This document shows, piece after piece, positions 33,267 through 48,714 of a stretch of DNA of 64,000 nt. The notes beneath the pieces were generated by a model. That model ran no database searches. It had not been told where the DNA came from and saw nothing but the letters and a program-made list of their open reading frames with translations. Where the stretch lies: the NCBI GenBank assembly GCA_021442155.1, contig CM038228.1:12937179-13001178 (forward strand), read 5' to 3'. The translations under genes were made by a program, and so were the position numbers. The DNA comes from Cymbidium sinense. Taxonomy: Eukaryota > Streptophyta > Magnoliopsida > Asparagales > Orchidaceae. Position 1 is the first letter of the stretch. Each line of letters begins with the position of its first letter.

Positions 33267-36200
33267 TGTTGAATTTACTTTTAATGCAGTTAACATACAC
33301 TCTTTCTAAGCTTTAGGAATCTTGTCATTTAAAGTTTTAAGACACTCTTAGTGACTAAGTGGACATGAAACTAAAGACCAAAACTAATATGATTGAACCC
33401 TAAGGTTAATCTTATTAGCGTGGTGGGACACACTAGATCTTTTACTAACCAAAAAGACTAAGCACTCCTAGGTCAAAGCTCACTAAACCAACTAGATTTC
33501 AAAGCTAAATCCAATCCAATCAAACTAATATCTAATTCAATTTGTCTGCAAATAGGCTAATTGGCTCAATTAATCTAACTATTTCCATTTGTCTCATTTA
33601 GGCCACCATGTCTCAAATTCAAAGCCAAATTATAATTGGCTTCAATTAACCAAGCCTAAAACTCTCAAATTATTAAACACGTCCAATTGAAGCCAAATTT
33701 AGTTAATTAGCTCACTTTTCCAAACTTAACTCAATTGGGCTTTAATGGTACAAATCAAAATTAAACCAAATTAGTTGAAATTTTCAATGGTTGAGCCTTA
33801 AAAATATTAATAAAATGTATTTGAATCCCAAATGGAAATCAATTTACTTAATGAGTCCACCTAACCCAAGTTGACTCAATTAAACCCTATGAGGTCAAGT
33901 TCAAATTAAACTGAATCTTAATTAAGTTGAGTCAATCAAAGACCTTAAAAGTATCACACAAACACAGTTGACCAAAAAATAATACCTAATTGAAGTCTAA
34001 TTTTGTTAATTAGATCACTTGATCTATATGGACTCAATTGAACCATAATAAACAAAATTCAATGGCCAAACAAACTATCCTAACACACTTCAAATTGATA
34101 ATTTAATATAAACCAATAATCTCTAAGACCTAATTTGGCCACTTGACCTAAGTTGAACTAAATTTACTTAAATGAGTAATATTGAGTAAAACGTAACCAA
34201 ACTAAGTTCAAACCCAATCAAACTTAGCCTAACCCTTTCTTAGGTCCCCAAGGATCTTCCTAAATGGGCTTAACATAAGGTGAACCCAATTTTGGCTAAC
34301 CTTAGGTGAACGGAGTCCCCAACTATAAATAAAATCTTAAATTAACAAAAGCCAACCCCACCGTTTAGCTTGGATAATCACCTAAACACTCCTTAAGCTC
34401 AACTTATCTAACTTAGCCTGCTCATAGCTAGTTTGCCCAGTCATTTACTCAAGCTAAAATTGAAACACACACATCTAAACCATGGTTCACGTCTCATGAA
34501 ATGTCCCCTTCTTATCCTTCCCTAGACTTGGAAAACATTTAGAAGACTCCACATCACCAATTCAAGTCGTCTCTAGCTCAAGCCACTACACCACCACCTC
34601 CCCATGCATGACCCAAGCCAAATCAATGGTTTTCATGAGGGACTTCACACACTTAGAACTATTCAAACCTTAAACATTCAAAACACTTACCACACTCCCA
34701 TATATAGTCTTTAAGCTGTCTAAGCCTTCACCTAACTAGAGCTTAAGCCACCATTAACAACTTATTTAGCCAAATGTCCCAAATTACAACCACCATTCTG
34801 AATAATAAACTGCTCTGATTAACTCACACAAATCATTCCCTATCCTCAAGAGAACTTAATCAAATTAAACCTCTCCCATTTTGAGCTCGAAAGGTAGAGA
34901 TGGTGTGTTAGTCTTGGAAGTAATCAGTAAGGAAACAAAAAGTGATCTTCATAACAAGGCTTTGTCTCTTTAAGGTAAAGCAACCACTAGTGAGAAATCC
35001 ACTAGATGTTGACTCTAGTGAGATAAATCTTCAAAATCATAGATGTCCCTTAGGTTTCTCATGCTTTTCAAAGCGAAATCTTGAGTAGTTAAGATACAAT
35101 CATGGAAACCCCCTGTAATTTTTTTGATCCTTTTGAATGCATTAGAGCCAAGAAATTGAGTCTAGGTAGTTGGGATCAATCGAGTAAAGGTGAACAGTCT
35201 TCATCTCTCGTCGAAGGAAAAAAGATAAATTATGCATCATTCATTCTATTTGATTAGAATGGATGGTCGTGAGGTAGAACTTGATTTAAGCCTATAGGAA
35301 TTGTTGGCAAATTTGAGTCATTTGATCTTTAATCTAATGACCTAGATTGAAATAATATCCACCACAATCCATGTGGGCTCCACGAAAGATATATATCTAG
35401 ACAATCTTAGAGTGTCATGTGTAAATCAAACATCATGTTAACAACCACATGGATAAGTAGATAAATAAATTTTAAAACTTCAAATAATAGAAACTTAAAA
35501 TCCATAACTAATTGTAAAAAAAATCTAAATAAATACTCTTTGGATTCAATGAAGTCAGTTGAACCTAGGAAAATAAAAGTTCTAATTTAATGGTTAATTT
35601 AAAATTAATTATAAATTTATTAAAAGTATCAAAAATATATTTGCAAGGCCCAAAACACTTTGCCAACATAGAAGCACCTTGGAAAATGTCTAGATTATCT
35701 AATTCCAATTAAAACTACAAAATAATCAAAATTAGGGTTAATTAACTATTAAATAATTAATTTAACAATCTAGAACTTATAAAATTTATAATATATTGTG
35801 CAAAACTAAAAAAAATTATAAATGATCTTTCTTCATGTTTAGCTAATAGAGAGGAATTTAATTAAATTAGAAGCCATAATTAGTGTTAGTATTTGGAGAG
35901 TAATTAGTACATTAGTAAAATTTTAACTAATGAAATTAGTATTAAAATATAATTCCAAATGCTTTAAATTTTTTAGGATTTGTTTTGCATGTTAGATTTT
36001 ACCTCTATGCTTTTTTCAAAAATTTTGGATTTATGCTTTATGGATTATTTTATTATTAGTTTAACATGTATAATAAATCAATTAATTCAAAAATTATAAA
36101 AATTGTTGGGAGATGCTAATTGCCTAATCCCCTTAGCATATTAGAACAAGTGGGCTAAGTACCTATTAGTATTAAGCCCAACCATATGGAATATAGCTGC

Positions 36201-36735
36201 TTGGTCGTGCATTTGCTATTTATATTAATCCTTATTTTATTATACATATAATTTTCTTTTAGTTTTAAATGTAATTTGTAATTAGAAGTAAAATCATGGG
36301 GTTCATAATGAATAGTCGCTAAAAGGCTTAGACTTGCAAAGCTCTATGATGCCTAGAGAACCCACATAGTGTGAACCATGAAGATGAAGAAAAGAAGAGC
36401 CCATGTGCTAATTTGTTTATGTATTTGTACACCAAGCTGTATAATGATAGATTGTTGGCTACCTATTGAAAGTTATAAAAGGCATGTATTATGATTTTGT
36501 TAAATGTTTGATGTAATGTTTACTTTGTACTACACATTAGATCTACATACTTTCCTTTGTTCTTTCTATAATAATATTTGATTGTTTGACTACTTAGACC
36601 CCCACTAAGCTCTTTAAGATAAAATTATTTTTTATCCAATTAAAATTACTTAACTCAATCTAAAAATAACCATAACTCATAATTTCACTTAATTAAAATT
36701 CTAAGCATATACACTAAATACAACTAGAAACTTTA
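33267..36735 (+). mobile_element. Long-LTR family, copy 3 (internally deleted)
   Basis: Starts TGTTGAATTTACTTTTAATG, a diverged version of the family start. It carries the CAATTTGACC-rich block to about 34500, then the block with 'gaatggatggtcgtgag' (35260). At 36120-36620 it joins sequence matching copy 4 at 61380-61880 (the 'ggaatatagctgcttggtcgtgc' region). The middle segment present in copy 4 (about 59950-61350) is largely missing. It is probably nested in the Tat element. Confidence 0.55.
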
Positions 36736-36935
36736 GCATTTAGAACCATGAGAGCATATTCCTCCATAAATTCTTGAATTGGGCCCTTCTCTGATTACAT
36801 GAAAATCGAGCTTCTATCCAACTAGAAAGTCCACTCTTCTTTCGAGAAATCCACCTTCTCTTTTGATTTATCCCATGACCATTTTCTAAATGCATCTCAT
36901 TGTAGGCATATCTGTATACACAAGCCTTAAATGAA

Positions 36936-37002
<67 letters not shown>

Positions 37003-38179
37003 CTAAAAAAATTGTTATATTAGTTAGAAGCATTTAATATTAATCATGATCATAAATTTAGGGAGTGAGTCTAAGTTCGTAGATTTTTTTATAGAAATAA
37101 TAATTTGACTATTTTGCATTTCATAAGATAGTCCAAATGATAAATTACATTGTCAAATTATTTGCTCCTAATTATGCAAAGAATAGTGAAGCTACTTATA
37201 TTTTTTTTACTTCGATGGTGGCTTCTTTAAATGCATAGTGCATAGCCACCATCACATAATCTTTTAACTTCTTCATATTGAGGAGAATTTCTATTAAGAA
37301 TTTGATTAGCTTGGTAATCACATTAGTGCATTAGCAAAAGAAACATTGATATATAACTATTTAAACATATCAAAAAATTAAAAATAGTACTTATTTAACT
37401 TCTACTTTTGAAATCTCAATAGATATGTTAATGGTGGAATATATGATGACAAATTATTAAAAAAATAATTTAAACTTAATGTCACTACTTCACTCTATGT
37501 TGAGGTTCTTCATGCCCTAAGGATCACTTTGCTTCTTGTCACTTCTTACAAAGTCACAACCTTTACATATTCCCTAAGTTTATTTTAATGCTACTAGAAA
37601 AGAATCTAGGTTGTCTAGAGGCAAGTCGTTGTGTTGACTAGCTAATTTATGCTTTAATGTCTAATGACCATCTCCTATCCTTCCATTTACAAAAGGGAGC
37701 ATTAATATATATCATGAATCGAGTGGTAGTCAATTTAAGTTAAGAATGATCATCTTCAGTAAGACTTGTCCCTTCATTTAATGTAGTTAGAAACCTATAG
37801 TTTAATATCTAGTATACAAATAAAATTTTAGAGTGTGTTGGAAGCCACCAACATCTTACACTATCCTTTAATTTTTTTTTCATTAAAAATTATGATGATT
37901 TCTCAAACTCAATTATAAAAGCCAAAGTATAGATTATTATTATTATTATGATTATTATTTTTTTTGATGATTCTACATGAAATGTGTTTCCCCTAAGTAA
38001 TAATTGCAAATAATTTATTCATCTAACATTAATTGCTCAAGTTCATTACTCCACAAAAATCACATGTTGGTATGACATCATCTATTAATGAACTAAGTAG
38101 CTTCAATAATGAAGCAACTTAAGTTTTCTTGGTAGCAATAAGACTAGCCTCATGTATGGGAACTACTATCTTATTTGTC
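36736..38179. other. Degenerate retrotransposon sequence with a (TA)n tract
   Basis: A (TA)n tract lies at 36938-37001. The remainder probably continues the Athila-type interior leftward from the gag remnant on the minus strand, but I recognise no protease or RT motif. Confidence 0.4.
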
Positions 38180-38790
38180 AAGTTTCTATTACTAGTTATT
38201 AGTATTTATGCACGGTCATCTCCTCCAATAAATTAGAGGTAGCTTTTATGTCTAGCAAATAAAGTTGCTTCTAGATGAGACATTAATTAATGTTTGAGTT
38301 ACTCAAACAAGACTATTATAAATGTTCTAATATGTATCTAGTTGAGTAGTCCATGATGTAGGCACAATCTAAATAAATTATTATATTACTTCTAAGCATC
38401 ATAAAGAGTTTTTCTATCCAATTATGCAAAGTTAAAACTTCTTATATTTATTCAAGTTCTTGGAAAGAAGCAATTTGATGAGAACTTTTGAGCCAAAACA
38501 TCCAAGCTTGTGATAGAATCACTAAGTAAAGAATTTAAGTAGGTTTTAGCTTAATCTCATAGTGAGAATGGGAACATACAAAATTAAATAGCATCATCAA
38601 AAACTTTATTATGTTTAAGTATATTATGAATCTTTATGATATGGTAAATAGGTTCCTCCATCGCTAATCCACTAATTTGCAAATTCCAAATTATCTATTG
38701 CATAATAGGCTTAATCTCAAAATTATGTGCTTGAAAAATAAACTTTATGATAGACTTGAGAATGTTGTGAAAAGCTGTCTAGGTGTAACT
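38180..38790 (-). pseudogene. Athila-type gypsy retrotransposon gag remnant
   Basis: On the minus strand the order of conserved gag blocks is clear: NFEIKPIMQ, then GLAMEEPIYHIIKIHNILKH, then FDDAI, MFPFSL and SLDVLAQKF. After a frame change comes a stretch equivalent to CPHHGLPDWIQ...FYNGL, then TQTLINVSS and LLEEMTVHKY. This is the retrotransposon gag domain (capsid part) typical of Athila elements. Frameshifts and stops interrupt it throughout. It lies directly left of a primer-binding site, as expected for a minus-strand element. Confidence 0.75.
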
Positions 38791-39062
38791 CATAATTTAT
38801 ACTCATTTGTAGTGAGGCATGTGACACTCTCTTTAAGCATTTCGTAATCTACTTAATTACATTAGTAGCTCATTATTGCACCAGCACCCATAAGTTTCGT
38901 AAATTTTTTCATTTAATCTTTGATTCAAACAAGGGTAATACCTTACCACCAAAATGGCTCAGGCACTTCAATGGAATTCAAAAAGTAAATAAATAGAAAT
39001 TTAAAACATATTAAATAAATTCAAAGTAAAATCATTATGGTATTAACATTGATATTTGCAAT

Positions 39063-39079
39063 TCCCAACAATGGAGCCA
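39063..39079 (-). other. Primer-binding site remnant (tRNA-Asp type)
   Basis: TCCCAACAATGGAGCCA is a diverged reverse complement of the TGGCGCCGTTGCCGGGGA primer site used by many plant gypsy elements. It ends six bases before a TGTTATGATG that would be the edge of the 5' LTR at 39086. Confidence 0.65.
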
Positions 39080-39085
39080 AAAATT

Positions 39086-40330
39086 TGTTATGATGAAATG
39101 CATACACATGAGTACAATGTTCCATGAATAATAAATTGATGAGTAAAGAGCATCATCTCATAGGGATTGTATTGCTAAGTGCCAAATTAAGATTGGCTCT
39201 AACTTTATGTGAATGCTTAAAATAATGTAAGGCTAATAAAAAATCAAAATGACTAACTATAACAATTAAATTAGGTTTAACTATTAAAAGACTGGAACAA
39301 ACTAAGGGTTGTATCAATAGTGAAGAAATTTTACATATAGGTTTCGTAGAATTTCTACATATGGATATTTGTGAGTTAAATCAATCAATTATCACAAAAT
39401 TTATATAATTATATTTAGAGATGTACAAAAATAATTTTTCAAATATATAGGGTAATTAATTTATCAATATAACTTACCATAATCTCTAAGATGAATTTAA
39501 CAGTGAGAAATTTCTATGACTTTGCATAAGGTATCTAAAACATTACATGGGTTCAATTTTGATATCTCTATCCTAATATTGATCAAGATAATTCAATCTT
39601 GATGCATTTTCTCTCAATCTCTCAATTTTGAACAAACTGTCAAACTATGCAATCAATCACACATAAATAAAGTATAGATTGAAACTATGTAGTAAATATT
39701 AAGAGTTGATTTCAATCAACAAAAAATTATCATATAGATCTTTAAATGCATTAAGCCCAAACAAGGGGAAATAGTTCATTCTAAAAATGTAAACCACTTA
39801 AAAATATATAATTTAAAGCCAAAATAACTAGTGGAGGGGAGAGAGATAAAGCTTAATTTTTTAATATATTAATTGACTTCATTGTAGCCACAATTCTCTT
39901 ACCCAAGGCTTTTCTTTAGTGTCCCTTGAAAAGACTATCCAGAAGTCCTCTTCAGATCTATTTTTCTTGGTAATATAATATTTTCTTATGAATAATTCCT
40001 CCCCAAATATCCAAATTTTGTTGTTTGAAAGTTCAAAATTTATGCTAGCCCCAAAGCACCTAACTAATCTAAATTATGCAAAGTATAATTCTTGGAAATT
40101 ATGAAATGGGCAGTTGGGCAGTGATATGTAATGTTTGGGTGTTTAGTTGCTAAGCTCCAAAAAAGTTTTATCTATTTTGGGCACTTGGATCTCTAATATA
40201 ACCCTTAAGTACCTAGATTGACGCCTAAGCACATAGACCATCCAATGCTCAACTTGTAATATACCTTGCTTGATGATCCTAAACACTCATTCCTTATATT
40301 TTGCTCATGAAATCAACCTTAAAATAGTTT
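39086..40330 (-). repeat. 5' LTR of the Athila-type element
   Basis: Begins TGTTATGATGAAATGC directly after the primer site and has the 'catctcatagggattgtattgc' block common in LTRs of this group. The right end is not sharply visible; Tat-type pol sequence has started by about 40480. No partner LTR was found, so the element is partial. Confidence 0.55.
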
Positions 40331-40479
40331 TTTTTTTCTTATACCAACAAAAGAAATTTATTCTATAGTAACTTTTTTAATAAAGTAAAAATATTTCTAT
40401 AAAACGTAAACATCTGGGAAAAAAATACCACTAAAATGATGCTTATGATTAACCTATTAAGATTGTAATGTTTTTTAAA

Positions 40480-41200
40480 CAAGTTCCTTATATTTTGGAT
40501 GTAATTTAATGATCAAGATTAAAGTTTAGCATTAATTTTATCAAGATTAAATTTAATTTCTTCCATTAGTAACATGCATCCCAAGATATTTCTTGAATGT
40601 ACTCTAAAGAAGCCCTTTGTGAGATTTAACTTGTTATAAGTTCACAAAGAAATAAGTGATTTTATAAGATCAATAAGATATTTATTATTGCTTTAGCTTT
40701 TGAGAAGGATGTCAACAATATAGACCTCCAAGTTCTTTCCTTTCTAAATTTTATATATTAGATTGCTTTGTAATTTTAAGCTCGAAGAGCACTTCATTAT
40801 AGCAGAAGGACCACATGTTAGTGATATAGATTTTTCTTTGAACTCCCATAATCTATTGATATCTTTAAAAATGTATTTCCCTAAGGTCAACACATGTCCT
40901 CCATCCACTATTTATTTTTTAATGGTTAATTTTGATTTTCATTTGGGATATTAGACTTGCCAAATGAACCCAACATTTGAAAGTTTGTCAACCTCATTAT
41001 TTATTGTAACTTTAATTTCTTCTAAAAAAACTTCAACTTTAATTTAATTGAATTTTTATTTGGGTTAATTTATAATTTATTTTTGATAATGCTAATGTCA
41101 ACCTTACACATGTCAGACGACTAGCAAGAAAATACATCCAAGTACTTAAATAATAAAGATGCCATCATGACTATGAAATTACCATCATGAAAAGAGCTAA
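40480..41200 (-). pseudogene. Tat-type gypsy reverse transcriptase remnant
   Basis: The minus strand shows, in order, LDVFSC-stop-SSDM and INPNKNSIK (equivalent to DVFAW..DMPGI and NPEAKPV), then NNEVDKLSNVGFI (equivalent to EEVDKLLKAGFI). NSGWRTCVDL follows (equivalent to NGKWRMCVDF), then ITNMWSFCYNEVLFELK (equivalent to ITNMGTFCYKVMPFGLK), and finally LEVYIVDILLKS, the YVDD catalytic motif. The segment between CVDL and ITNM, including the first part of the palm, is deleted. The catalytic YVDD has become YIVD. Later FRVHSRNILGCM corresponds to FGVSSGKFLGYM. Many stops make it dead. Confidence 0.78.
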
Positions 41201-41289
41201 AGCATAATCTCACCTTTGATGGCTCTTTCTTGATGATAGTCACATCATTCACACTTTCTTTCTTTATCCTCTTGTAAGAAGTGTAATCG

Positions 41290-41460
41290 TCATCTAAAGA
41301 ATTTAAATAACACTTTTAAGATTGGATTAAGATGCTTTACACTATGAAGATGTTATCAAGAAAATGAATTTTAGGCCCAAGTGAATACAAGACACTAATG
41401 TCTTAAACAAGTTTTAAAAAGGCCTTCCAAAAATGTTATTATGTATTAATGGATCTCTTA
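41290..41460 (-). pseudogene. Tat-type gypsy protease-to-RT linker remnant
   Basis: NNIFGRPF...FKTLVSCIHLGLKF on the minus strand matches the YNAILGRPTLN..KAVVSTYHLAMKFPT block found between the aspartic protease active site and RT in Tat elements. The active-site DSG itself was not found upstream. It lies just upstream of the RT remnant in the right order. Confidence 0.65.
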
Positions 41461-42539
41461 TTACCTTGAAGTCAATTGACCTTACTGCATGAGCTTCATT
41501 ATTATTCTAGATGAACTTAATAGAGATGGAACTTTTTTAGAAAGGCAGCTCACTGCAAAACTACCTAATAAGCCTCCAATTGGTTAAAATTTACTCAAGC
41601 TTAGTACCATCATTTTAGCCAAACTAAGGTATAGAACATTCACAAAACTTTCAACATAAATAAAGATCGATAAAACATTAAAATAATTTTTTGTTACTAG
41701 TATAACAATTTCAACATCATTTATGCTTTTATATGATCAAAAATCATTATTTGAGAAATAATTAAAGGAGAGGTTGAATAGAAAATTAATAAACTTTATA
41801 TTGAATTAGCATTTTTATGCTCTAGAGGTAGGTTTCTTCGGCTTCAACTTACTTATTATAACATGTATAGTGCCAAAATTTTTGATCCAACATTGGGATA
41901 CAACATGTGGTTCCTCCTTAAAACTTTTATTTATTAATATCTTAGATAGAGACTTGATAAATACATAATTTTAATATCACTATCATGATCGTTATAGTGT
42001 AAATAAAATTTAGATTTATTATAACACTTTAATAACTTCATTAATTATAATAATTAAAATTGTCTAATTTTGAGTAAGTGAACATCAAGATATCTTTAGG
42101 GGAAGTGGTGTATCTTAAGATCCATAAATGGAGATATTCTAAAATAGCAATCAAGATTAGGCAAGTCAAATTTATGAAACTTCTACTCAAGATGATAATT
42201 AATATTATTGTTGTTGTTAATAATATCATTATTATTATTATTACTTTTGTTATTAACATTGATTCTCATCCCAAAAGAAAGAGATTACTCTTTATTGTGA
42301 CATCAACAAATTCTTCATCACTTGTTATTTTAATAGCATCCTTAAGTGAATAATTCATAATATTAAAAATATTTTTCCACAATTATAAACTCAGATAAAA
42401 TAATTATAGTCTCAAGATGAAGGCAATCTTGATAATAAATATGTCATTATTTATGATCTTATGAGATGCCTTCTATCCCTCCATCTAATCTCTTAAGCTC
42501 TCTTCTTTTATCTATTTAATGTAGAACATAAACTAATTG
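41461..42539. other. Tat element interior, unresolved
   Basis: Expected to hold the rest of gag and protease on the minus strand. Only AT-rich degenerate sequence is visible, with short open frames made by ATT/AAT runs around 42190-42260. Confidence 0.45.
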
Positions 42540-42730
42540 TTCTTCATTGAATTCATTAATGTAAAAAATTATGCTATGAATTAAGAAAAAATTTATCAAA
42601 TAAGTCAATGATGGTAAGCTGCTTAACTAACTCTATCCAAAATATTTAAAGTTGTAAGAATTTTGCACATGATCCTCTCTAAGACATTTTAGAGAGGTAT
42701 TATGTCCTCAAACAAATTTAACTGATCAAT
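42540..42730 (-). pseudogene. Tat-type gypsy gag remnant
   Basis: The minus-strand frame MCKILTTLNIFWIELVKQL followed by TIIDLFDKFFLN corresponds to the MCRAFPTTLK..A..WF..LPP..I..F..L...F core of the plant retrotransposon gag domain. It lies upstream of the protease/RT remnants in the same orientation. The match is short. Confidence 0.5.
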
Positions 42731-43726
42731 AAGGCATTGGTCTCCTTAGAAATTTTAGTTTAGAAGCCTTGAATTTCAATGGAGCTAGCTCTGTAAACAT
42801 GTCTATAGATAAATGAGAGTTTTGTATAATTCTATTGGTATGAGAAGGTAGAGCAAGAGTATCGTTAACAATTATGTATTTACCTATTTAATGAGATTTA
42901 GTCAACTAAGAAACACAAGTAAGTTGGTAATTAAAGGTATTATAGATTATTATTATGATGGAAATAAATTACTAATGAAGATCTTTGAATCAAATATCTA
43001 AATATTATTTGGTAATGAAGGTATTTCTATTGGATAATGCCATTGAATTTTTATCTAATGTGATGTTTATAATACATACAACTTATTTAAATGTGTGATT
43101 AAGACTACATGTCATTGTTGTTTTCATTTTCTTAAGCTATTTCACCTTCAATTGAGAGTGTTAACAAATTTTCCAATAAATTGTGTCAAAGATGTGAACA
43201 ATAATAATATAATTTGTTCTCATTACATATTAGAGGAATCTATGTGTTGAAAGTTTAGATAATGAGAAATAATTATAGTTGGGAACTTTGTAACGAAACA
43301 AAGATAAAAAAGACTAGTAAATAAAATAAATTTAAGCAGTTTGATTTTATGACTTACATCTTTTATATGACAAGTTAAGAAAAATATTCATTAAGTGAAA
43401 AGAAAGTTTCTTTAAATACAAATGCTCAAGTTGTTTGTAATGTTTATGTAATTTATTCTTTATGTGCAATGTCCTCCTTTTATAGACGTACATTGACTTC
43501 ATTCTTTAATATTACTAAAAATTTATGTTAAGGATTCACCCAAGAGATGTTATAATTTTTAGCATTTTCATGGTGGCTTCATTTGCAGTGAGAATCTTTA
43601 AGAAGCTTTTTAATGATGGTGTCAAAGAGGCTTCTTTATAATTTTATTGAGAGTACTTGATGAGAAAAAAGAATTATTATTTTATTAAATAATTTTTATT
43701 TTAACTTTTATATGCATTGTTATAAT
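42731..43726. other. Tat 5' untranslated interior, unresolved
   Basis: AT-rich sequence between the gag remnant and the right LTR-like block. No clear primer-binding site is visible next to 43727. Confidence 0.4.
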
Positions 43727-45900
<2,174 letters not shown>

Positions 45901-48534
45901 TCTAAACCATTTATGTGAGGTATGCATATGATTATAAAATTTGTATTATTATATGTACTATCATCTAATAATGGGAATTAGTTGATTATAGGTAGAATTA
46001 AATCTTGGTAATATTGAGTTGTACCCTAACTTAAAGTGTCAACATCACTTTATATGCTTGCAAATACATCAATATGATGAGAATAGTTAAAACTATCAAT
46101 TATAAGGTATATGATTCAAATGCAAAAATGTTGTATATGCACTTTTAGATAAGAATATTTTTGTTATAGAAAAGAATATTTCAATACCCAAAGTATAAGG
46201 TAGTGTTCTAAATATAGACAATCTATTTAGAAAAATAAAACATAACTAAGTATAAGTGTATACCTAGAATCGAAGGTATTCAACTACATGGTGTGACTGA
46301 ACTATAGAATGACATCATAAAAATGGTTTGACTCAGTCTCGTAAAAAATTTACCAAACTTGGTATTAGCCAAATTATAATTGAACTCAATTCAAAGAGAA
46401 ATAAAGTTCATGAAAAGATGATAGTAGAACATCCGCAATGACTACACTAAATCATTTAAGAAAGACTAGTTTGATAATTACTCACTCATGTCGACTTGGG
46501 TGAGGAGATAGAAAAATTGTTAATCAAGAGAAATCAGATAGTATAAGCAAGAATACTTAGCGAAGGAATTGATCAAGCATTGAAAGCTTGGTAATGAGTG
46601 TAAAACTAAGCTATAGAATTTACTCACAAAGTTTAAATAACATGTATACATTTTTTTGATGCAAATTAACGTATTGAAAATGTTAAGATATTAAGCAATC
46701 CTAGAATATTATATGTGTTACCCACCAATTTAGCTTACATACTTAAGCAATTAACCTGTATGAACATACATCAATATAAATAGGATGAGATAATGTAATA
46801 AATTCTATATTAAAATAAGTTTAAATCAAATAAAAGAAGTTATGATTTGTTGTAATAATGTAATCTCCTACATTTTTCTAGTAGAATGCATAAATGTAGT
46901 CAAAGAAAATAAACACACTAGTGCAATGTAATGTTCTAATAAGATTTTTTACTAATGGTAAGTTTTACTCCCAATGAAATAAAAAAAAAAAAAGCTTAAG
47001 ATTTGAGGTGATGAAAATATTTACTTTAGAATTAAATAAAATTAATACTGTAAAATTTTTTTAAATCAATTATTTAATTATAAATTAGAAACAAAAATTT
47101 TAAAATTTTAAAATTTAAGGAAATTTAAAATTATGAATACCTGTTACAAAAAAGTATACATTTAAACAACTTTTTTTAATTTTTTAAAGGCTTTTAAAAT
47201 ATTTTGATAATTAGATAATTAGAATATTAATATTGGATTATTAAAATACCAATATAGATCAAATAAATTTTAATAAATTAGGTAAGGCTATAAACCTTAT
47301 AACACACCCTTGGGAAGCATCAAATGGTAATGGACCAATTAGGGAAAGTAACATTTTTTTATAATAAAAGTTTTTATTTAAATAACAAAATTATCCAAAC
47401 AAATCAATAAAAATTTTAAAAAATAAAATAATATATTTGTGCTTAATAACCTTTTCTTAATTTATTAAAATTTTATAGAATTACTTGGTTAATTTAATAA
47501 TAACTAAAATAGTGAAAATCACAAGTTTGAATTGATCAAAATTATTAAATGACTCTAAAAACTATTATAAATTTATAGAGGCCTATTAAAGGATTAACAA
47601 GGTTTAGCATATTTATATATTTAATTTCAACATAAACATGAATGTTCCCATATGAGCCTAAAACTGACCATGTTAGACCATTTTGTGAAGTTGACAATCT
47701 TAAAGGGGTTGAATCCATGCGAATTAAGCTAAGAACATGTAATAACTTTCTTGGTCATAAGTACTCACAAATATTTAAATAGATATCATGCTTAACATTT
47801 TCTAATCATACTCCAAAAATTAATATTAGCTTAATGGTTAGATTATATTATTTGGCTAATTTTCCTTAAGCCAACAAGCAAAGTCCAATTTAGGATACAT
47901 AGGGAAGCTTACATATCCAATTGGTCCTATCAATTTGATTATTATGATAAATTTGATGAAATTAGTTCAATTTGGATCAATTGGATTGAATTGAGCAAAA
48001 CTAACCCAGTTGATAGATTAAATACTCATATTAGAATAATTTTAAAATATATGAATTCATTTGTTGATCAGTTTTTGGTGGTCAATTAAGGGTCCATATG
48101 ATTTGACATCAACTTGGATCTTAAATTAACACAAATTAAGTTTAGTTTCACTTTCATTGTTGAGAATGATTAGACATGAATCAAGAGGTTTTATGGGCCA
48201 TTTTATTTATGGCTATGCTAGGAACATCTTATGGTTAAATGTTTAGGGTGATTACTCAATTTGGCTAGGAGGGTTGGTCACTTAGATGAGGATTTAAATA
48301 GAGTAAAGATAGGTGGGTACCATTAACTTTGTCAAAAAATCAAATTTCTCAAAATAAGTTTAAAGATGATCAAGCCAATTCTCAGAATCTTATGATCAAT
48401 TATGCAAATAATTCAATCAATAAGATAGATTAATTTTTTGAATTTAATGCTTAAATCCATTAGGGAATGACAAAACTCAAGAAATGAATGAGGTCTACCC
48501 TAGGGCTAGCTATAGTCTAAAGTTATAAGAATAG
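45901..48534. other. Unassigned AT-rich sequence, possibly an inverted diverged long-LTR remnant
   Basis: 45901-46600 shows nothing. From about 47640 the sequence has TTGGATCAATTGGATTGAATTG-like repeats, which are what the long-LTR family would give in reverse complement. The counterpart end may be at 54018-54038, beyond the LINE. Confidence 0.35.
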
Positions 48535-48546
48535 AAAGATCTATAA
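48535..48546 (+). repeat. Left target site duplication of the LINE
   Basis: AAAGATCTATAA, identical to 53915-53926 after the poly(A) tail. Confidence 0.92.
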
Positions 48547-48714
48547 GTGGAATTGGAGATGCGGCTAGGGTTTCTCTGGTTTTCGGGTTTTCTCCTTGCG
48601 CCTACCTTCTCCCTCTCTAGATTACTGTCTTCCTGCTTGGGCCTTCCTCTTGCTTCTTTTCTTCTTTTAATCTCCCGCTTGGAGGTGGGCATCTTGTTTT
48701 TGATTTCTTCATCA

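Noticed and set aside
40480..41460. Endogenous pararetrovirus as the source of the RT remnant
   Set aside because: The block order and wording (EVDKL..GFI, NGKWRMCVDF-like, YVDD-like with KS after it) and the neighbouring gag fit Tat-type gypsy; no movement-protein or coat-protein signature is present.
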